Positions 1 through 6,269 of a stretch of 47,797 nucleotides of DNA are shown here, in pieces (position 1 is the first letter of the stretch; every line of letters begins with the position of its first letter). The notes under the pieces were generated by a model, which was given only the letters and a program-made list of their open reading frames with translations, searched no databases and was not told the DNA's origin. The stretch comes from a virus, in the IMG/VR virus record IMGVR_UViG_3300029309_000009, positions 38,088 through 85,884 of that record; one strand, written 5' to 3'. Made by a program: the position numbers and the translations under genes.

Positions 1-64
1 GTAATTCACCTGTTACAGAGTGTTCAATGATTACTCTGTGTAACTTTGGAAAGCGTTTGCTCAT
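1..64 (-). CDS. hypothetical protein, 5' fragment only
   Basis: Leftward gene running off the left edge, so only about 21 N-terminal residues are visible (MSKRFPKLHRVIIEHS...). The ATG at 64 is preferred because GGAGGA lies 7 bases upstream. An alternative ATG at 70 overlaps the stop of the next gene but abuts the ribosome binding site. It is the most distal visible gene of the leftward cluster. No function can be assigned. Confidence 0.6.
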   Translation of the reverse strand, partial: MSKRFPKLHRVIIEHSVTGEL

Positions 65-66
65 GT

Positions 67-411
67 TCATTCCTCCTTCATGGGCCACAAGGGTTCTTCT
101 GTAATAATAGATTTGAAATTAGGGTCGAACCCTTGAGAGATGGTCAATAACTGTTCAAGTTTATAATTCTCATTTAATATATCCTTGATGTATTCCTCTA
201 AGTCTTCAATAACACCCAAAAGGTATTCATCACCCCAACCGTTAGTTTGAATGACCCATTCAATCCAATTGAATACATTATCAAAGTCCTCCATTTCTTT
301 GTCGGTAAATTGTTCTCTCTTTTCATCCCAATAGTCGGGGTTATCACTACAATAACAGTTTAGAGTTTTGCACTTAACACAGTCTGTTTTGATTCCGAAA
401 GTAATACTCAT
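67..411 (-). CDS. hypothetical acidic protein, 114 aa
   Basis: Leftward gene of unknown function. A longer reading starts at ATG 420 (MKRMSITFG), but GGAG touches that codon directly, whereas it lies 9 bases before the ATG at 411, so MSITFGIK is the likelier start. Near the N terminus is a Cys pattern C-x2-C-x4-C-x-C (CVKCKTLNCYC) that could bind a metal. The rest is acidic with aromatic residues and looks helical. Its stop overlaps the next gene's region, suggesting co-transcription. Palindrome copy 1 lies about 125 bases upstream. Confidence 0.7.
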   Translation of the reverse strand: MSITFGIKTDCVKCKTLNCYCSDNPDYWDEKREQFTDKEMEDFDNVFNWIEWVIQTNGWGDEYLLGVIEDLEEYIKDILNENYKLEQLLTISQGFDPNFKSIITEEPLWPMKEE

Positions 412-535
412 TCTTTTCATCTCCTTTTTCTTATTAATAATGCCCGTTGTAGAAAATTCTGATAATTATCCACGATTACAATATTATTTTCCGATTTACT
501 TTCAAGATAGGGGCGCAATTAACATAGGATATTAT

Positions 536-567
536 CAAAGCCTACTATCATATGGTTGTTGGCTTTG
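536..567. repeat. palindrome copy 1 (CAAAGCC...CATATG...GGCTTTG)
   Basis: Seven-base arms caaagcc (536-542) and ggctttg (561-567) are placed symmetrically around catatg at 549-554. The element lies in the spacer upstream of the leftward gene at 67-411. An A/T run (aaaaaataatttttt on the plus strand) lies just outside it on the promoter-proximal side. It belongs to a family of five copies in the first 3.6 kb. It could be a protein-binding operator or an RNA hairpin; the sequence does not decide. Confidence 0.8.
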
Positions 568-616
568 TGGAACCCCAAAAAATAATTTTTGGAGCCTTGT
601 AAGAAATTAAACGGTA

Positions 617-1141
617 TCAGCCCTCAACCTCCGTATTATCTGAGGTTTCGGCAGGGAAATTATAGGAAATGTCTTTCATATCACCATTCCATACCTTTGC
701 AACTAGCCTATCAAGCATGTGTGACTCACACAAGTTGATTATGTTATCTGCCAATGCTTCAGCCGACTCGTGCGGCCTTGAATATTCATCACCATTTTCA
801 TTCTTGGCTTTCGTTCCACGCTTAGGATACATTCTACCTAATTGTGTGTCTTCCAAGACCTTGATTAATTTGGGTCTGATAGTTTTCTGAACTGCTGAAT
901 CCCATCCTGCTTGAACAGCACTTGGGAATACCGGAGAACTTCCGGTTAGTTCGGTTCGATTCGGTATCAACTTGTAATTCGCATTTAGCGAAACCCAAAT
1001 TGCTGCCTTTTCTTCATCTGTTTTTGCTTCTCTGATACCTTTAATCATCGCTAAACATGCACTTTGAGCGAATCCGGTAGGATTTTCACTTACACATGTC
1101 TCAATGATAGATACTTTTCTCATCATTCTTTCTATGTTCAT
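617..1141 (-). CDS. hypothetical protein, 174 aa
   Basis: Leftward gene of unknown function. The start at 1141 has GGAG 10 bases upstream. The product is soluble with no membrane segment: a helical N-terminal half (residues 1-60), a central basic stretch near YPKRGTKAKN and an acidic C-terminal tail ending DNTEVEG. No catalytic motif is recognised. Palindrome copy 2 lies about 85 bases upstream of the start and copy 1 about 50 bases past the stop, so the gene appears to be its own transcription unit in the leftward set. Confidence 0.75.
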   Translation of the reverse strand: MNIERMMRKVSIIETCVSENPTGFAQSACLAMIKGIREAKTDEEKAAIWVSLNANYKLIPNRTELTGSSPVFPSAVQAGWDSAVQKTIRPKLIKVLEDTQLGRMYPKRGTKAKNENGDEYSRPHESAEALADNIINLCESHMLDRLVAKVWNGDMKDISYNFPAETSDNTEVEG

Positions 1142-1225
1142 TTTAGTTCAACTCCGTTAGTGTTGATACTGTCTAATTTCTTACAAGACAAACATAATAT
1201 GTCACTCTACCAATAAGGTATTGAC

Positions 1226-1258
1226 ACAAAGCCATCACTACCATATGGTTGGCTTTGT
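1226..1258. repeat. palindrome copy 2 (ACAAAGCC...CATATG...GGCTTTGT)
   Basis: Eight-base arms acaaagcc (1226-1233) and ggctttgt (1251-1258) flank accatatggt. The left spacer is longer than the right. On the leftward strand a T-rich stretch ending TTTAAGG lies just upstream, which could act as an archaeal TATA element with initiation inside the palindrome. The leftward gene starting at 1141 lies 85 bases downstream. Confidence 0.8.
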
Positions 1259-1553
1259 AACCTTAAAAAAATAAAAAAGAAATCGGGAACAGAGGAAATT
1301 TCGTTGAATCTACTCCGGTTAGTTGATTTTTCTCTCTAAGAAAGATTCTTTATCGGGTGTATCTAGAATATGCCTCGATACGTCTTTCTGATTTCTAATT
1401 TGCTAATCCGAAGGAACTACTATTCCGTGTTCCGTCATTCCTTTCTATTCTAACTAGTATGGGGATAGTTGGGAAAATGAGCGAGGGGAAGGCCCGTAGA
1501 TAGGTAAGCCTTATTACTCCTTTTTCTATTTTGAAACCCTCTGTGAATTTAGT

Positions 1554-1661
1554 GGGTAGCGGATTTTATAGAGAAATTGTATATGATACAAAATCGTAAT
1601 TTTGGCTGTTATGACCGACAATGCTATGCAATCCAAGCGGGATTAAACTTATCCGCTACCC
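1554..1661. other. 11-bp inverted repeat bounding a possible structured RNA
   Basis: gggtagcggat at 1554-1564 is the exact reverse complement of atccgctaccc at 1651-1661, closing a 108-base element. The right arm can instead fold locally with gcgggat just before it (1637-1643 with 1651-1656, one bulge). Two mutually exclusive folds are therefore possible, as in attenuators or switches. It has no tRNA T-loop or cloverleaf, so it is not called a tRNA. Strand is unknown. Confidence 0.4.
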
Positions 1662-1862
1662 TTAAATGTAAGGCGAGAGAAAATCTTTATCTGCAATACC
1701 ATGAACAAACCTATCGAACAGTAGAAGATAGGTAACTGACGTATTACAGGATGCAACGATTTCGGTAGGTGCGCTGCCTACACGCCATTCAGATTTTTTT
1801 ATTTGCTCAAAACTCTCATGTGTGAAGTGGTTATACTTCGGGTGTTTCTTCTTCAAGAAAGT

Positions 1863-1882
1863 CCCATATATCTCTATATGGG
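1863..1882. other. perfect hairpin, 8-bp stem
   Basis: cccatata and tatatggg form a perfect eight-base stem around a tctc loop. There is no following T-run long enough to call an intrinsic terminator. Its arms differ from those of the CATATG palindrome family. Confidence 0.5.
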
Positions 1883-1974
1883 CTATCTTTACTACTCAAG
1901 TAAGTATCATCTCGATTCCCCCTAATAATTAACCACTACTAGCGGAAATCGCCATTATAATTACTTCATATCCA

Positions 1975-2067
1975 CTAGATGAACGTATTATGTCTGTGTG
2001 CTAATATTATGAGGTCACAAAGCATACCATATGGTTGCACTTTGTTATATGACCCCGAAGGGTTCAT
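1975..2067 (-). CDS. possible 30-aa peptide reading through palindrome copy 3
   Basis: An ATG at 2067 overlaps the TGA of the upstream small gene (ATGA) and has AGGAGG 7 bases before it, one of the best ribosome binding sites in this part of the window. The frame encodes MNPSGSYNKVQPYGMLCD... and stops at 1975-1977 after 30 residues. It runs straight through palindrome copy 3. It could be a real micropeptide, a translated leader, or chance. No function is suggested. Confidence 0.3.
   Translation of the reverse strand: MNPSGSYNKVQPYGMLCDLIILAHRHNTFI
2017..2045. repeat. palindrome copy 3 (ACAAAG...CATATG...CTTTGT)
   Basis: Arms acaaag (2017-2022) and ctttgt (2040-2045) enclose taccatatggtt. 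The symmetry extends outward with ggtca on the left and tgacc on the right. It lies downstream of the small leftward gene ending at 2064 and upstream of the gene-poor 1259-2016 stretch, so that stretch is probably transcribed. Confidence 0.75.
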
Positions 2068-2231
2068 CTTTCCACCTCCTGTAAGATATGAGAGAATAGT
2101 TTACTAGAGCCGTCTATATGTTCATACCATCCGGTTTTTACTTCTCTCCAAAATTGAACCAATATCTTACCGTCATATTCTGAGACATCAATTTTCAATC
2201 CTTGAAAATATATGGTTGTTTCTTTACTCAT
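2064..2231 (-). CDS. hypothetical small protein, 55 aa, MSKETT family
   Basis: Leftward gene encoding MSKETTIYFQGLKIDVSE... and ending LQEVER. It is short and mostly beta-like, and its function is unknown. Its first six residues and surrounding 20 bases are repeated at the start of the next gene upstream (2235-2447), so the two starts arose by duplication although the bodies differ. Its last codons carry AGGAGG, the ribosome binding site for a possible overlapping 30-residue frame. Confidence 0.6.
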   Translation of the reverse strand: MSKETTIYFQGLKIDVSEYDGKILVQFWREVKTGWYEHIDGSSKLFSHILQEVER

Positions 2232-2234
2232 TTT

Positions 2235-2447
2235 TTAAACCCCCCAATAACTCTTTGCCTTCTTTACCATATTTTTTACTTCATTTATTCCGTGAAACGC
2301 CCCTTCTTTGAACGCTGTCTCGCATACCATAGTTAAGCATTCAAGTAGTTCTTCGTTGGTTATGTTTGGTATCATTTCAATTAAATCTCTATTATACGCT
2401 ATTAATTTGTCTCTTACCTCTTTCGGCATGGTTGTTTCTTTACTCAT
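2235..2447 (-). CDS. hypothetical helical protein, 70 aa, MSKETT family
   Basis: Leftward gene encoding MSKETTMPKEVRDKL..., predicted all-helical with a basic C terminus (VKKAKSYWGV). The start at 2447 is supported by GGTGATTGA just upstream. The gene is packed between its neighbours with almost no spacing. It shares 20 bases covering the start codon and the MSKETT N terminus with the gene at 2064-2231. Function unknown. Confidence 0.65.
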   Translation of the reverse strand: MSKETTMPKEVRDKLIAYNRDLIEMIPNITNEELLECLTMVCETAFKEGAFHGINEVKNMVKKAKSYWGV

Positions 2448-2744
2448 TCAATCACCTATCCTTATCCAATCGCCATTCCAAGCCTCGCCATTCAAATACC
2501 ATACAAAGTCCTTTTGCTGAATGTGAACCCCTGTTAAACCGTTTAGTCTTTCCTTAGTTGTATTTGATTTATATCCACCGTCTGAAATGTATATTCCTCT
2601 TGGAGAACTGTATGCTATTAAATTACCATGTAAATACATTTCAGCCTCTAAATCGCTTATTCTTCTTACTTCTGTGTTGCTTTTTTTGAATGTTCCGTAA
2701 ATGCTTTCAAATGCTCTACACGCCTCTTGAGTTATTTTTTTCAT
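2448..2744 (-). CDS. conserved phage protein of unknown function, 98 aa
   Basis: The pattern FKKSNTEV, then MYLHGNLIA, then a Gly/Asp turn, KSNTTKERLNGL, VHIQQKDFVWYLNG and EAWNGDW matches, from memory, a small protein common in marine tailed phages and annotated only as hypothetical. The family is compact and beta-rich with conserved Asn and Trp residues; its function is unknown. A near-complete family motif in this putative archaeal virus suggests exchange across host domains. Palindrome copy 4 lies 38 bases upstream of the start. Confidence 0.75.
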   Translation of the reverse strand: MKKITQEACRAFESIYGTFKKSNTEVRRISDLEAEMYLHGNLIAYSSPRGIYISDGGYKSNTTKERLNGLTGVHIQQKDFVWYLNGEAWNGDWIRIGD

Positions 2745-2781
2745 AACCGTATTTATATTTTAAAATAAAATAGGGTAATAT

Positions 2782-2810
2782 CAAAGTCTATTACCATATG
2801 GTTGGCTTTG
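2782..2810. repeat. palindrome copy 4 (CAAAG...CATATG...CTTTG)
   Basis: Arms caaag (2782-2786) and ctttg (2806-2810) flank accatatggttgg. The right flank continues taatgacctca, the inverse of the gaggtca left flank of copy 3. It lies 38 bases upstream of the leftward start at 2744. Confidence 0.75.
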
Positions 2811-2895
2811 TAATGACCTCAAAAGTAAGAGCCACCGCCCCCCAACTGTGGCGAGGGGGGAGGGGCAAAATTCAACGCTTGGGGCAAGCGAGGAT

Positions 2896-3195
2896 TCAAA
2901 CTTGTTTCTTTTTCCCGTAGTGTGGCTTTATTCTGATTCCCTTATCATTGGGATGATTTAACGCATGACGCTTTCGCCTTACACTAAGAGGGATTTTTTC
3001 AATAAGCATCCTTTGAGCAGGTCTGTCATGTTTTTTTCCGGCCATAATTACCACTGTTCTAAAACTAACCGGCCTACCTAATTTAAACCCGTTTTGTGGG
3101 TCAATTAAAATATCTCCTTCTTTTGGCTTGTATATTCTGAATCCCATATCAAGCAGGGTTTCTTCTTTTATTCTTCTTCCTCTTTGTTTTCTCAT
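2896..3195 (-). CDS. hypothetical basic protein, 99 aa
   Basis: Leftward gene of unknown function. It is strongly basic, with RKQRGRR at the N terminus, SVRRKRHALNH in the C-terminal half and a KPHYGKKKQV end, so nucleic-acid binding is plausible. GAGGAGGAA inside the end of the upstream gene gives the ribosome binding site for ATG 3195, implying translational coupling to the 3198-3479 gene. A GC-rich spacer with ccgcccccc and gagggggga lies after its stop (about 2830-2870). Confidence 0.7.
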   Translation of the reverse strand: MRKQRGRRIKEETLLDMGFRIYKPKEGDILIDPQNGFKLGRPVSFRTVVIMAGKKHDRPAQRMLIEKIPLSVRRKRHALNHPNDKGIRIKPHYGKKKQV

Positions 3196-3197
3196 TT

Positions 3198-3479
3198 TTA
3201 TTCCTCCTCATCAATATTTATGTTGTGATATTCGTGCAGTTCTTGAACGAATCTACCATATAATTGATTATAGATAGTTCTCTGCATTATTTTCCATATT
3301 TCTAAACCGACATGCTCAAAGCGTATTTTATAATTAAATTGGTCGAATTGTTTTATTATGTCTGAATGATAGATGGGTGTTATACCATCTACCCATTCAT
3401 GAATATAGTCTTCATTCTTTCCGTTTTCGTCATAGTATTCCATTACATAGTCCTGCAATTCCTCTTTAGTTAAACTCAT
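3198..3479 (-). CDS. hypothetical acidic protein, 93 aa
   Basis: First gene of the leftward cluster. It encodes an acidic, aromatic-rich helical protein (MSLTKEELQDYVMEYYDE...) ending in INIDEEE. No family is recognised. It is followed after two bases by the basic 99-aa gene, an acidic/basic pair that could interact. Palindrome copy 5 lies 37 bases upstream. A TATA-like ATATAAAA sits too near the ATG to be its promoter. Confidence 0.7.
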   Translation of the reverse strand: MSLTKEELQDYVMEYYDENGKNEDYIHEWVDGITPIYHSDIIKQFDQFNYKIRFEHVGLEIWKIMQRTIYNQLYGRFVQELHEYHNINIDEEE

Positions 3480-3515
3480 ACCCTTTTTTATATTCTAGAA
3501 TAATATCTGAGGTTC

Positions 3516-3540
3516 ACAAAGCCCAACCATATGGCTTTGT
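3516..3540. repeat. palindrome copy 5, tightest (ACAAAGCC-9-GGCTTTGT)
   Basis: Perfect eight-base arms acaaagcc (3516-3523) and ggctttgt (3533-3540) are separated by nine bases, so the right arm overlaps the catatgg core (3529-3535). It lies at the leftward gene side of the divergent control region with an A/T run (aatttattttttt) beyond it. This is the most compact copy. Confidence 0.85.
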
Positions 3541-3899
3541 ATCAAAAATTTATTTTTTTTAAAACTCTTTTAATAAATTGGTTTCCCTACTTTTGCCACT
3601 CTATTTCTTCAACAATACTAAATACTATGCTATTTTAGCCTCCAAACAAGCAAAATTATAATTTAGCCGAGGAGAGAATGAGAGACTACTTTCGCCATAC
3701 CGCAATACCGTAGGTGCAAAACTAATTATTTAGAAAGTAAAAATATTAAATTATTTTTAAAAAATCTTATTCTGGGAACGGAAAAATAAAAAAATAAAAA
3801 AAAGCGCAAGTGCCAAACAAATTACGGGAAAAAATTGGAGAAATTAATATTATAGATTAGGTAAAAAAAATCCGCCACAAATTTTTTGGAGAAATTAAT
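3541..3899. promoter_or_regulatory. divergent control region
   Basis: This gene-free stretch separates the leftward and rightward transcription units. It is very A/T rich. The best TATA-like element for the rightward operon is tttttaaaa at 3754-3762, which would place initiation near 3785 and leave a long leader. A 14-base leader string, aaattacgggaaaa (3819-3832), recurs at 4711-4724 just before another tagged gene. A 16-base direct repeat at 3835 and 3886 precedes the first gene. No operator other than palindrome copy 5 is evident. Confidence 0.5.
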
Positions 3900-3901
3900 A
3901 T
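3835..3901 (+). repeat. duplicated ribosome-binding leader
   Basis: ttggagaaattaatat occurs at 3835-3850 and again at 3886-3901. The second copy supplies GGAG and the first bases of the ATG at 3900; the first copy is followed by tatagattag and opens no frame. The first copy looks like the remnant of a lost gene start or a duplicated leader. Confidence 0.7.
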
Positions 3902-4259
3902 GACATGGAAAGATACACTAAGAAAAGCACCTTTTGATACAGGTCAAATGAGAAGGGATTCACTAAAAAATATGAAAGAAAAAAACCAAAGGCGTTTGGA
4001 AGATTTTCCAAATACCTTAGAAATATATGTGGATGAGGTATTGGAAGAAGCAATAAGAACCAATCCTAAATCTGATACGGTTGAAATTAAAATAAGTGTG
4101 GGTCTAAGAAGTGCGCTAAATGATTTAGTTGAAAACGGTATTAAGATTTCCAAGTTAGAACAAATAATGGAAGATGAATATAATGTTGATGATGTAAGAA
4201 TTACTCTTACAGATAGTAAAGCACGAATAACTTTTAGAGGAATTGGGATGCGTGATTAA
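3900..4259 (+). CDS. tagged protein MTWKDTLRK, 119 aa
   Basis: First rightward gene. It opens with MTWKDTLRK, the first of the terminal Trp tags, then a basic linker (residues 10-40), then an alpha/beta part that ends in beta strands (VRITLTDSKARITF). GGAG at 3888 supports the start. The body resembles no family I recognise. Its stop is one base from the next tagged gene. Confidence 0.75.
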   Translation: MTWKDTLRKAPFDTGQMRRDSLKNMKEKNQRRLEDFPNTLEIYVDEVLEEAIRTNPKSDTVEIKISVGLRSALNDLVENGIKISKLEQIMEDEYNVDDVRITLTDSKARITFRGIGMRD

Positions 4260-4260
4260 T

Positions 4261-4455
4261 ATGACATGGGAAGATATAATAACTAAACAAAGCAGACCTA
4301 GAGAGGCACTTAAACAGGTATTAAGCGGAGTTGAGATAACTACTCTTGATGAATTGATAGGTAAATTAAGTGAAGATAACGCAAAAGAAGTTAGAAGAAT
4401 GATAGATTGGTATGTGAAGGAATATAGTCAAAAAAACCCAAAGAATGAAAGGTGA
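4261..4455 (+). CDS. tagged small protein MTWEDIITK, 64 aa
   Basis: The start is placed at ATG 4261 rather than an upstream in-frame codon at 4243, because it restores the N-terminal tag (MTWEDIITK) and follows GTGAT at normal spacing. The remainder is a short helical protein with a basic end (YSQKNPKNER). Nothing suggests function beyond membership of the tagged set. Confidence 0.7.
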   Translation: MTWEDIITKQSRPREALKQVLSGVEITTLDELIGKLSEDNAKEVRRMIDWYVKEYSQKNPKNER

Positions 4456-4460
4456 TTAAT

Positions 4461-4706
4461 ATGACATGGAAAGACGAGATTAGGAAGAATGAGCGATTTC
4501 TTACCGATATGAGAACTTACAAGCAAATGGGAATAATAGACCATTTCAAATCAATTGAAAGAATTAAGACTCTTGTAAAAGAAGGTGCTGGCGAATCAGA
4601 TATTATAGAGGCATTGAGCAATTTGCAAAAGTATCTTGCCAAGCAAAATGATTCGATTATTGATAAAATTCAATATGCTTATGAAGCAGGTATGAGGAAT
4701 GCTTGA
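4461..4706 (+). CDS. tagged small protein MTWKDEIRK, 81 aa
   Basis: The start is at ATG 4461 after AGGTGATTA; the upstream in-frame codon at 4452 would bury the tag. The protein is all-helical (LTDMRTYKQM..., then IIEALSNLQKYLAKQ). The helical body with a YL..L end is reminiscent of the short tagged proteins at 7964, 9238 and 16083, which may be distant paralogues. Confidence 0.7.
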   Translation: MTWKDEIRKNERFLTDMRTYKQMGIIDHFKSIERIKTLVKEGAGESDIIEALSNLQKYLAKQNDSIIDKIQYAYEAGMRNA

Positions 4707-4710
4707 AAAA

Positions 4711-4724
4711 AAATTACGGGAAAA
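4711..4724 (+). repeat. second copy of leader string AAATTACGGGAAAA
   Basis: Identical to 3819-3832 in the divergent control region. Both lie 15-70 bases before the start of a tagged gene and are followed by a TTGG(A/T)GA ribosome binding site. This suggests that leader and tag have been copied together. Confidence 0.6.
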
Positions 4725-4738
4725 TTTTGGTGAGAAAA

Positions 4739-5182
4739 ATGTGGAAAAGATTGCTAAAGAATCAAGTGCTAAAAGGCACAATCCAAAACTATACTTTTGA
4801 AAGGAAAATAAGGAGAATGGATAAAGGAAATAATACTATGGTTACTTATGATTATGAAGATAGAGGCAAAGATTCCGATATTGAACTTGATTGGAATACT
4901 GTAATTGTTGAATGGAGTATGAGTGTAGAAGAATATGATGATGGTTTAGAACTGAATGCTCCTCAAGTCCGAAAGGTGATTGTTGGTATTGACTTTATTG
5001 AAGATATAGGAGAAGAAGTTGAAACTTTAGCAGAAAATCTAGAATTAGAGACTACCGAAAATATCACGGTTGAAGAATTGGATAGAGTGGTCATGGGTTC
5101 CGTTATTATGCCGGAGGCCGATATTGAGATAGGGCAGAAGGATGGCAAATTTTACATCAAGAGTGTAAATATTAGTTGGTGA
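4739..5182 (+). CDS. tagged acidic protein MWKRLLKN, 147 aa
   Basis: The tag (MWKRLLKNQ) and GGTGAG eight bases upstream place the start at ATG 4739, not at the in-frame ATG 4703. A short basic stretch (residues 15-30) is followed by an acidic beta-rich body and a C-terminal NISW. The architecture (tag, then YDYEDRG..., then WSMSVEEY) is unlike its neighbours. Function unknown. Confidence 0.7.
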   Translation: MWKRLLKNQVLKGTIQNYTFERKIRRMDKGNNTMVTYDYEDRGKDSDIELDWNTVIVEWSMSVEEYDDGLELNAPQVRKVIVGIDFIEDIGEEVETLAENLELETTENITVEELDRVVMGSVIMPEADIEIGQKDGKFYIKSVNISW

Positions 5183-5209
5183 GATTAATCATTACAAGGA
5201 AGTGAAATT

Positions 5210-5695
5210 ATGAGTTGGAAAGAAATACTAAAAAACGATATGAAAAGAGTTAGAGATAAAGACAGAAGGCGTAATCCCGAAGAAAGGGATATGGTTGATA
5301 TTGAACCTAAACCTAAAGAGGAACTACCTCCACCTTCTAAGAAACCATTTAATCCATTTGGCTCCGATGCAGGTAAGAGGGCAAGGGATAGTAAGAAACG
5401 TAGAGCAGAAAGAGAAAAAAGAGAAGCATTTGATTCTATGATGGATACTAAGCCAAGTAGTAGAGAATCAGATTTATTAGAAAGAGCAAGGAAATTAAAA
5501 GAACAAAGGGCGAAGGAAGGAGAGAAATTATCTGATGAAGATGACGAATTGCTTACTAGGGAACAAAGAATAGCAAGAATAAAAGCCCTAAAAAGAGGTC
5601 ATGTAAAATCTCCAAGAATGGGAGTCGAAGGTGGCACAAAGGGAAGGGGCAGTAAAAGATACGGCAAAGGCTCAGAAGGATTTAGGGGTCAATGA
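5210..5695 (+). CDS. tagged disordered basic protein MSWKEILKN, 161 aa
   Basis: After the tag this protein is almost entirely charged and low in hydrophobic residues: Lys/Arg clusters, a Pro-rich segment (KPKEELPPPSKKP), then RARDSKKRRAEREKRE and a Gly/Lys-rich end (GGTKGRGSKRYGKGS). It is probably disordered and nucleic-acid binding, as expected for an internal DNA-associated protein; that is inference. Its TGA is followed one base later by a small frame at 5697. Confidence 0.75.
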   Translation: MSWKEILKNDMKRVRDKDRRRNPEERDMVDIEPKPKEELPPPSKKPFNPFGSDAGKRARDSKKRRAEREKREAFDSMMDTKPSSRESDLLERARKLKEQRAKEGEKLSDEDDELLTREQRIARIKALKRGHVKSPRMGVEGGTKGRGSKRYGKGSEGFRGQ

Positions 5696-5696
5696 T

Positions 5697-5804
5697 ATGA
5701 CAAGGTGCAAACTACTAGATTCGTGGTTAGATGTTAAGTCTAAAGAATTAGACAAGGCAGAAAAGAAAGCAGGTAAAGATTTGCTTACAGGTGAGAAAAA
5801 ATGA
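5697..5804 (+). CDS. small protein, 35 aa
   Basis: The ATG at 5697 is one base past the previous stop, and the TGA at 5802 overlaps the next start (ATGA). The frame encodes MTRCKLLDSWLDVKSKE..., ending LTGEKK. It fills what would otherwise be the only 100-base gap in this part of the operon, and the overlap suggests coupled translation. It contains DSWLDVKSK, possibly an internal relic of the Trp tag. Function unknown. Confidence 0.5.
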   Translation: MTRCKLLDSWLDVKSKELDKAEKKAGKDLLTGEKK

Positions 5805-5824
5805 CTTGGCAAGATATATTGAAA
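5785..5824 (+). repeat. duplicated ribosome binding site plus tag codons, copy A
   Basis: Forty bases from the ribosome binding site (ttacaggtgag) through the eighth codon of the tag match 6230-6269 at 39 of 40 positions. Directly after this unit the two proteins become unrelated. This shows tag and leader moving as a DNA unit. Confidence 0.9.
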
Positions 5825-6229
5825 TCAAGAAATTTAAGTATGTTGCTTTATGATTTTTTGAATTACATGGTTGATAAAGAAGAATTAGTAAATAGATTAG
5901 TTGGCGCACCTTTTAGAGATAAAGACCAAGTTGAAGAATGGTTTGAAGGAAACTTTGATAATTTAGATAGGGGCTTTTTAGGTAAATTACGAATGTATTT
6001 AGATTCCCCATATGATGATTCGGATTTTAGTCCTATTGAAATCTACACTAAAATAAATCCTAATGCTTCTGATGAAGAAGCGGCTAACTTCTTCAAAGAA
6101 GTCTATAATACAGGCAAGGTGGATAAGGGTTCTGAAAAAATTATATTTGAAATACTTGATAAAATTTCTAAATCAATTACCAAAGAAAGTATAGATATTT
6201 TTACAGGAAGAAACTATCTAGGATATTAA
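5801..6229 (+). CDS. tagged protein MTWQDILKS, 142 aa
   Basis: Start supported by AGGTGAG and by overlap with the preceding TGA. After the tag comes an acidic helical protein (residues 15-60 LLYDFLNYMVDKEEL...) with FEGNFDNLDRGFLGKL in the middle. No family is recognised. Its leader and first eight codons are almost identical to those of the next gene. Confidence 0.75.
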   Translation: MTWQDILKSRNLSMLLYDFLNYMVDKEELVNRLVGAPFRDKDQVEEWFEGNFDNLDRGFLGKLRMYLDSPYDDSDFSPIEIYTKINPNASDEEAANFFKEVYNTGKVDKGSEKIIFEILDKISKSITKESIDIFTGRNYLGY

Positions 6230-6269
6230 TTACAGGTGAGAAGAAATGACTTGGCAAGATATATTGAAA
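6230..6269 (+). repeat. duplicated ribosome binding site plus tag codons, copy B
   Basis: Partner of 5785-5824, differing at one base in the spacer before the ATG. The copies are 445 bases apart and in the same orientation, so recombination between them would delete or swap one protein body while keeping the tag. Confidence 0.9.

Larger units (their letters stand above)
1259..2016. other. long stretch without a convincing gene
   Basis: No reading frame here has both a good start and a ribosome binding site. The best, 1856 to 1662 leftward, needs a TTG start without a visible ribosome binding site. The stretch holds several inverted repeats: gggtagcggat (1554-1564) with atccgctaccc (1651-1661), gtagg/cctac near 1765-1781, and the perfect hairpin at 1863-1882. 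Palindrome copy 3 lies at its right edge, in the position that precedes a leftward gene elsewhere. This fits a non-coding or leader RNA transcribed leftward, but no known RNA family was recognised. Confidence 0.4.

Noticed and set aside
1554-1661. tRNA gene, because of the gggtagcg/cgctaccc acceptor-like stem
   Set aside because: No T-loop TTC, no D-arm or anticodon stem of right length, and the loop is too long unless introns are assumed.
1662-1856. Leftward 64-codon frame in the gene-poor stretch
   Set aside because: It needs a TTG start without a ribosome binding site, overlaps stems near 1765-1781, and the product has no recognisable feature.
536-3540. CRISPR array, from repeated palindromes
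   Set aside because: Only five copies, 500-800 bases apart, with genes in between; no regular spacers or cas genes.
3671-3703. Short rightward frame MRDYFRHTAIP after gaggag
   Set aside because: Only eleven codons, with a spacing of three bases; no other support.
4703-4738. Upstream start adding MKKNYGKILVRK to the 147-aa tagged protein
   Set aside because: The ATG at 4739 has GGTGAG at proper distance and begins the terminal tag, as in neighbours.
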